Program-made: the position numbers and the translations under genes
Shown here: one piece after another, positions 7,280 to 10,630 of the stretch
Numbering within the stretch: the first letter of the stretch is position 1
How the letters are laid out: each line of letters begins with the position of its first letter
Notes under the pieces: model-generated
The model's database searches: none
Told to the model about the DNA's origin: nothing
Seen by the model: only the letters and a program-made list of their open reading frames with translations
Assembly (NCBI GenBank): GCA_964354345.1
Contig: CAYGZL010000059.1
Location: 1 to 10,630, forward strand
Direction: 5' to 3'
DNA: 10,630 nucleotides
Source of the DNA: CAYGZL01 sp964354345
GTDB lineage: Bacteria > Chloroflexota > Anaerolineae > Anaerolineales > UBA4823

Positions 7280-7747
7280 ATGGTTGTTCCCAACGTAGAG
7301 GAGATGAAAAACAGGAAGGACGTGCCTGGATTGATTAAAGCCTTGAGCCATGCTGACCTGGTAGTGGCCAGGTTATCCGCCCTTGCCCTGGGTAAAATTC
7401 GTGATATAAGAGCGGTAGAGCCTCTGATCGCAGTCCTGACCAGTGAGGACGTGCACTTACGCAAGATCGCGATTATCTCCTTATCGCACATCGGCGATCC
7501 ACGAGCAGTAGAGCCGCTGATGGCTCGGCTCAAGGATGAGGAGTGGTTTGTGCGATCACAAGCGGCTTGGGCATTGGGAGTCATCAGCAAGGTAATAGAG
7601 GACCATAACCTTCTGAAACAAATGGATGAAGCCCTCGTAAAAGCCCTGAATGATCCATATTCAGAGGATAGAGGCTACCCTGATCCTACATTCCCCGTTA
7701 GAGAGGAAGCCACCAAGGCGCTAAAGATCCTCCGAGGAGAAGATTGA
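7280..7747 (+). CDS. HEAT-repeat (PBS-lyase type) protein
   Basis: 155 residues, almost all of it alpha-helical repeats of about 31 residues. Repeat 1 is about 14-43 (VPGLIKALSHADLVVARLSA), repeat 2 about 44-75 (AVEPLIAVLTSEDVHLRKIA), repeat 3 about 76-107 (AVEPLMARLKDEEWFVRSQA), and a degenerate fourth runs to the end (VREEATKALKILRG). Repeats of this kind form a curved surface for protein contacts. Some members act as phycobilin lyases, but a short, generic four-repeat protein like this is more likely an adaptor or scaffold. There is no signal peptide or membrane segment, so it should be cytoplasmic. The stop overlaps the start of the acetyltransferase by 4 bp (TTGA), which implies one transcript and coupled translation. 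The partner cannot be read from sequence. Confidence 0.9.
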   Translation: MVVPNVEEMKNRKDVPGLIKALSHADLVVARLSALALGKIRDIRAVEPLIAVLTSEDVHLRKIAIISLSHIGDPRAVEPLMARLKDEEWFVRSQAAWALGVISKVIEDHNLLKQMDEALVKALNDPYSEDRGYPDPTFPVREEATKALKILRGED

Positions 7748-8688
7748 CTACCGTATCCAGGTTCTATGAAACCGAATATGACTTACTGACGATGCAAGGT
7801 CTGTTGATGGAGGCGCGTTCGCATACCGATGACTGGCGCTATCCACATGTCGGTGACCTGGTGTTTGGTTTCTTTATGGTTGCTTGCCACTTGAATCCCA
7901 AAGAACACATTCGTCTCTGGCACGCTGCTGATCAGTTAGTCGGCTATGCAGTTTTAGGAGAGGATCCATCCTTTGACTGCCAGGTGCTGCCGGAGTATGC
8001 CTGGTGTGGAATCGAGCATGAGGCAATGGCATGGGCAGAAACGCGTATAACCGAGCTCCGCAAGATCAACGCTCAACTGTGGGGCGGTCATTTTGTGTCC
8101 GGCTCACGTCAAGACGACATCAAACGGATTGCATTCCTGGAGCAGCATGGCTTCCGACCTGGCGGCCAGTTTTCTGAAGTTAATCTGCTTTGCTCACTTG
8201 ACGGGCTGATTCCCGATCCGGTGTTACCCACTGGTTATCAGGTGCGGTCAGTGGCTGAGACGGCGGTAGAGTACAGCCATAGCGAAATTTCAAACCGTGC
8301 TGAAGCCCATCGCGAGGTGTGGCAGCCATGGACGGTCGGAAATGTCAGCACTGAGGATTATGTATACTTTACGCAACTGCCAGGCTACGATCGCGATCTC
8401 GATGTGGTGGCAGTCGCGCCAGATGGCGTCATCGCGGCTTATGTGAATGGCTGGATTGACCCTCTCAACCAGATTGGCGACTTTGGTCCAGTAGGAGCGC
8501 GCCCGGCTTACCGCCGGCAAGGATTGACACGCGCCGTGCTCCTCGAATGTTTGCGTCGGATGCAGGCGCACGGAATGAATCGCGTAAGCGTCTCTACTGG
8601 CGTTTCGAATACGCCTGCGATACGGCTCTATGAATCGGTTGGCTTTAAAATCGTGAATAAGTATCTGGAGTATTTGAAAACAGGATGA
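7744..8688 (+). CDS. Tandem-GNAT acetyltransferase
   Basis: 314 residues with two GCN5-type acetyltransferase halves. The C-terminal half (about 165-314) has the acetyl-CoA loop: GPVGARPAYRRQGLTRAVLL with Arg257, Arg258, Gln259 and Gly260 in the R-x-x-G-x-G/A position, followed by the motif-B helix NTPAIRLYESVGFKIVNKY. The N-terminal half (about 1-150) keeps the fold pattern (IAFLEQHGFRPGG at its end) but no clear acetyl-CoA loop, so it is probably structural or substrate-binding, as in other double-GNAT enzymes such as mycothiol synthase. The substrate is not known; a small amine is likely. The start is TTG at 7744, overlapping the HEAT-repeat stop, with AGGAG 4 nt upstream. No in-frame ATG comes before the conserved sequence. 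The protein is soluble. Confidence 0.9.
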   Translation: MTTVSRFYETEYDLLTMQGLLMEARSHTDDWRYPHVGDLVFGFFMVACHLNPKEHIRLWHAADQLVGYAVLGEDPSFDCQVLPEYAWCGIEHEAMAWAETRITELRKINAQLWGGHFVSGSRQDDIKRIAFLEQHGFRPGGQFSEVNLLCSLDGLIPDPVLPTGYQVRSVAETAVEYSHSEISNRAEAHREVWQPWTVGNVSTEDYVYFTQLPGYDRDLDVVAVAPDGVIAAYVNGWIDPLNQIGDFGPVGARPAYRRQGLTRAVLLECLRRMQAHGMNRVSVSTGVSNTPAIRLYESVGFKIVNKYLEYLKTG

Positions 8689-8901
8689 GAGGAAAACCAA
8701 ACTCTCAAACTGGTCTATCTCCTGGCTTCTTACGACCATCATCAAGAGCATTTTGAAAAATCACAGACCTGGCTGCGTGAGCACGGACAGCGAGAGCTCA
8801 TTCAACCAATTCTTTGTCAGGTGGGAGCGCAGAAGAGATGGGACAGATCGGGCAGCCATGGGCATTCTGCGGAGCCAATTGGGGTCTCGGCAGAAGATTG
8901 A
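8689..8901 (+). pseudogene. Open frame of 70 codons after the acetyltransferase, no start codon
   Basis: Directly after the acetyltransferase TGA (8686-8688), and in the same frame, 70 codons stay open to TGA 8899-8901. The first half looks like a helical protein: LKLVYLLASYDHHQEHFEKS and TWLREHGQRELIQPI. The second half (about 8815 on) is less convincing. It has no ATG or well-placed GTG. It may be the remnant of a small gene once coupled to the acetyltransferase (an ATGA overlap exists at 8685-8688 but leads into a frame that closes after 22 residues), or a lost C-terminal extension of the enzyme. No family is recognised. Confidence 0.3.
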
Positions 8902-8928
8902 CCGTGGAGGTCTTGACGGCTAACACCC

Positions 8929-8934
8929 GGAGGT
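8929..8934 (+). promoter_or_regulatory. Likely ribosome binding site of the phosphotransferase gene
   Basis: GGAGGT lies 13 nt before GTG 8948, longer than ideal. An in-frame TAA at 8921 and the absence of an ATG in between leave GTG 8948 as the only sensible start. Confidence 0.55.
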
Positions 8935-8947
8935 AACCAACCAATTC

Positions 8948-9826
8948 GTGGGTATTATAAACAAGATCATCGCGGCGTTAAAAACGACGGGGCCTGAGTT
9001 TGCCCAACTCAAAGAAAGCGATTTTGAACCTGTCCAGGAGAATGCCTTTTGTTTGCGCACCTCGCCTCCATTCTTCATAAAGTACATTGCCGATGATGAT
9101 GACCTGGGGAATAACGAAATCTGGGTCAATCAAACCATCTTACCCACAGCCTCGATCCTTAATCCGCGTCTAATTTTTACCATAAAAACAACGGATGCAA
9201 CGATTGCTGGGTGGGAATGGTTGGATGGGGCTGATTTGCACGAGCAGCATCGTGATTTATTACCCAAGGCATTCGAACAACTGGGATATTTTCACGCCCA
9301 GCAACGCCATAATAATCCGGTGTCCTCGCTCATTACCCGGCGTACTTTTACCACTATCCCGGATTTACTCAAAGCTGAATTTGAATTCCTGTTAACTTTT
9401 CACGATAATTCGGTATGTCATCATGCGAAGATCGCCATTTCACTGCTGGAAACTGGGTATCCAACCTATATTCATGGGGATGTGCACCCAGGGAATATTC
9501 GTCTCACCTCGCAAGGGCTGCAATTCGTTGATTGGGGTTATTGCACGAGCAGCCTGTGTTGGTTTGATTTAGGTTATGTTCAAACGATTATTCTCGATGA
9601 CACGCAAGATCAGGATTGGTGGTGTATCACCCCAGATGAAGCGCAATTGGTTTTACCCGCGTATTCTCTTGCCTGCGGAGTAGACACTTATGACTATAAA
9701 CAAATTCACCCGGCAGTCATGTTTTGGAGTGAGCTCTGGGCATATAATAATTGCGTCAGGACAGGCAATGAAGTCGATGCCAGGATAAGCCGGCAGCATC
9801 TTGAGCGGTTGATGGATTGGGCGTAG
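8948..9826 (+). CDS. Aminoglycoside/choline-kinase-fold phosphotransferase
   Basis: 292 residues, the usual length for the APH family. It should transfer the gamma-phosphate of ATP to a hydroxyl of a small molecule (an aminoglycoside, homoserine-like compound, sugar or choline-like alcohol). The N-lobe carries the ATP-binding lysine in FFIKYIADD (Lys45). The C-lobe has the catalytic loop YIHGDVHPGNIRL (His176, Asp178, Asn183), followed by the Mg-binding Asp195 in FVDWGYCTSSLCWFDLGY. All catalytic residues are present. The start is GTG at 8948. The gene probably stands alone: about 260 bp separate it from the acetyltransferase, and a decayed TPR fragment follows 12 bp after its stop. The substrate cannot be told, and calling it a resistance gene would go beyond the evidence. 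Confidence 0.88.
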   Translation: MGIINKIIAALKTTGPEFAQLKESDFEPVQENAFCLRTSPPFFIKYIADDDDLGNNEIWVNQTILPTASILNPRLIFTIKTTDATIAGWEWLDGADLHEQHRDLLPKAFEQLGYFHAQQRHNNPVSSLITRRTFTTIPDLLKAEFEFLLTFHDNSVCHHAKIAISLLETGYPTYIHGDVHPGNIRLTSQGLQFVDWGYCTSSLCWFDLGYVQTIILDDTQDQDWWCITPDEAQLVLPAYSLACGVDTYDYKQIHPAVMFWSELWAYNNCVRTGNEVDARISRQHLERLMDWA

Positions 9827-9837
9827 GTATTGTCTGA

Positions 9838-10044
9838 CATTATGATGAGGGGATTGCCTGTTGGGAACCCTCCCAAGCACTTGATCCCAACCTCGACACG
9901 GTACAGCGCAACCTGGATTAGTATATTTCAACCAACGCCATGCTCCTCAGCAAACTCTAGCTGGCTTTGAAACCGCTTTCTCTCAATCCAGCAGATGCAC
10001 GCGTGCTCTTTGAGTCAGACCAGCTTTACAAGCTGCTCAACCGC
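9838..10044 (+). pseudogene. Internal fragment of a large TPR (DUF5107-type) protein
   Basis: Read across two frameshifts, this stretch gives two TPR units: YDEGIACWEPSQALDPNLDT and VQRNL in frame 1, then VYFNQRHAPQQTLAGFETAF in frame 0 from 9921, then LNPADARVLFESDQLYKLLN in frame 1 from about 9982. One base is missing near 9919-9921 (beside a TAG at 9919-9921), and a CT/TC dinucleotide is missing near 9981-9984. The wording matches the TPR region found in very large DUF5107-type proteins, known from memory of that family. Both ends are absent: a TGA at 9835 precedes it and the similarity stops at 10044. Only about 70 residues of a protein normally several hundred or more residues long remain. 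Confidence 0.7.
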
Positions 10045-10049
10045 TTGCA

Positions 10050-10616
10050 TTGCCATTCCATGCTGTCTCTGGGAAAGCCTGGCCCGAGGAATATTTCCGC
10101 CGCCCAAGATCATTTCGAGGCCGTACAGGCGCTGGATGCCAATCATCTGGGGGTGATCCTGCACCATCGGCAAATTTTGGTATGGTTATTCTTCAAACCC
10201 GGCCTCAATTATCGGTCTGGAGAGTTATAATTCTTCAACTTTTGAAGGAACATTATTTTACGTCTCAATCTATCGGCGAGAAATTTCGGGAGATGATTCA
10301 TTCTTTCGAGATACCCCGTCGTCGCAACCGTCTGAAATGGTTTATTCGCCAGCGTTCAGCGCTGCTTGTGTTGGATTGTGCTTTTGTAACCCACAAGGGA
10401 TTGATCATCTTTACCCGACCTATCAATACAATCCAGGATGCTGGAAACATGGTTTCCTGGTGGAGAAAGTTGATCAATAAAGTAGTTGACACAGCGACTC
10501 ACACGGAAGCCCACCATCGGGCAACACTGGTGAACCTGGCGCATGGCTTTGCCACGCCGGTGTTGGTGGATGAAATTCTGACGGTCTGTCAAAGGGTTAA
10601 TGATGATCGTGCATGA
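10050..10616 (+). CDS. Uncharacterised ORF, doubtful
   Basis: This frame stays open for 188 codons from a TTG to TGA 10614-10616. The first part (to about 10200) is Arg/Gly/Pro-rich and unlikely to be translated as such. The second part reads more like a protein: LLKEHYFTSQSIGEKFREMI, RNRLKWFIRQRSALLVLDCA and HHRATLVNLAHGFATPVLVD. A second forward frame (10157-10480) is also open and has plausible, aromatic-rich content, so only one of them can be real. No start with a good ribosome binding site was found for either, and no family is recognised. In view of the decayed genes around it, this may be another broken gene. Confidence 0.25.
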   Translation: MPFHAVSGKAWPEEYFRRPRSFRGRTGAGCQSSGGDPAPSANFGMVILQTRPQLSVWRVIILQLLKEHYFTSQSIGEKFREMIHSFEIPRRRNRLKWFIRQRSALLVLDCAFVTHKGLIIFTRPINTIQDAGNMVSWWRKLINKVVDTATHTEAHHRATLVNLAHGFATPVLVDEILTVCQRVNDDRA

Positions 10617-10630
10617 CGCAGCCATTGTTG

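Noticed and set aside
8290..8751. A 153-codon minus-strand frame opposite the acetyltransferase.
   Set aside because: It is antisense to the conserved GNAT acetyl-CoA loop and has no motif of its own.
9861..9876. Short inverted repeat TTGGGA-ACCC-TCCCAA after the phosphotransferase gene, considered as a terminator.
   Set aside because: The stem is only 6 bp, no T-run follows, and it lies within the TPR fragment's coding sequence.
5079..10630. The idea that the gene cluster is a phage-defence island or another multi-gene system.
   Set aside because: No nuclease-helicase pair, restriction enzyme, reverse transcriptase, toxin pair, recombinase or repeat array is visible here. The intact genes are common single-gene families and the rest are decayed.

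Overview
The window looks like bacterial chromosome from a Chloroflexota (Anaerolineae-like) genome. This is an inference from gene content: a very long secreted nuclease built from Ig-like, PKD and PxKF-like modules, a double-GNAT acetyltransferase, a HEAT-repeat protein and a remnant of a large TPR protein. No rRNA, tRNA, CRISPR array, insertion sequence or phage gene was seen.

Layout. (1) Positions 1-779 hold no secure gene: a possible C-terminal tail of a gene entering from the left, a 19-bp palindrome, a short hydrophobic coding remnant, and a good sigma70-type promoter about 140 bp before the first large gene. (2) Positions 780-4871 encode a 1363-residue secreted DNase-I-fold nuclease of the ExeM/NucH type, followed by a very strong hairpin terminator. 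(3) Positions 5079-7232 are a run of three decayed genes: a metallo-beta-lactamase-fold hydrolase with two in-frame TAG codons and a frameshift; a small membrane-anchored or secreted protein with three in-frame TAA codons and no frameshift; and a signal-peptide/C-terminal-anchor protein with one TAG and one frameshift. (4) Positions 7280-8688 hold two intact genes overlapping by 4 bp, a HEAT-repeat protein and a tandem-GNAT acetyltransferase, followed by an open frame of 70 codons with no start. (5) Positions 8948-9826 encode an intact aminoglycoside/choline-kinase-fold phosphotransferase. (6) From 9838 to the end there is a frameshifted fragment of a TPR protein and then an ambiguous region where two forward frames are open at once.

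The intact genes fit scavenging of extracellular DNA (the nuclease) and small-molecule modification (acetyltransferase and kinase), but nothing in the sequence ties them into one pathway. The most unusual feature is the density of broken genes between intact ones. Six in-frame stops in the three decayed genes are all TAA or TAG and never TGA. Decay or sequence error is the likeliest explanation, because the four intact genes use TAA, TGA and TAG as normal terminators. I did not find a convincing new multi-gene system.
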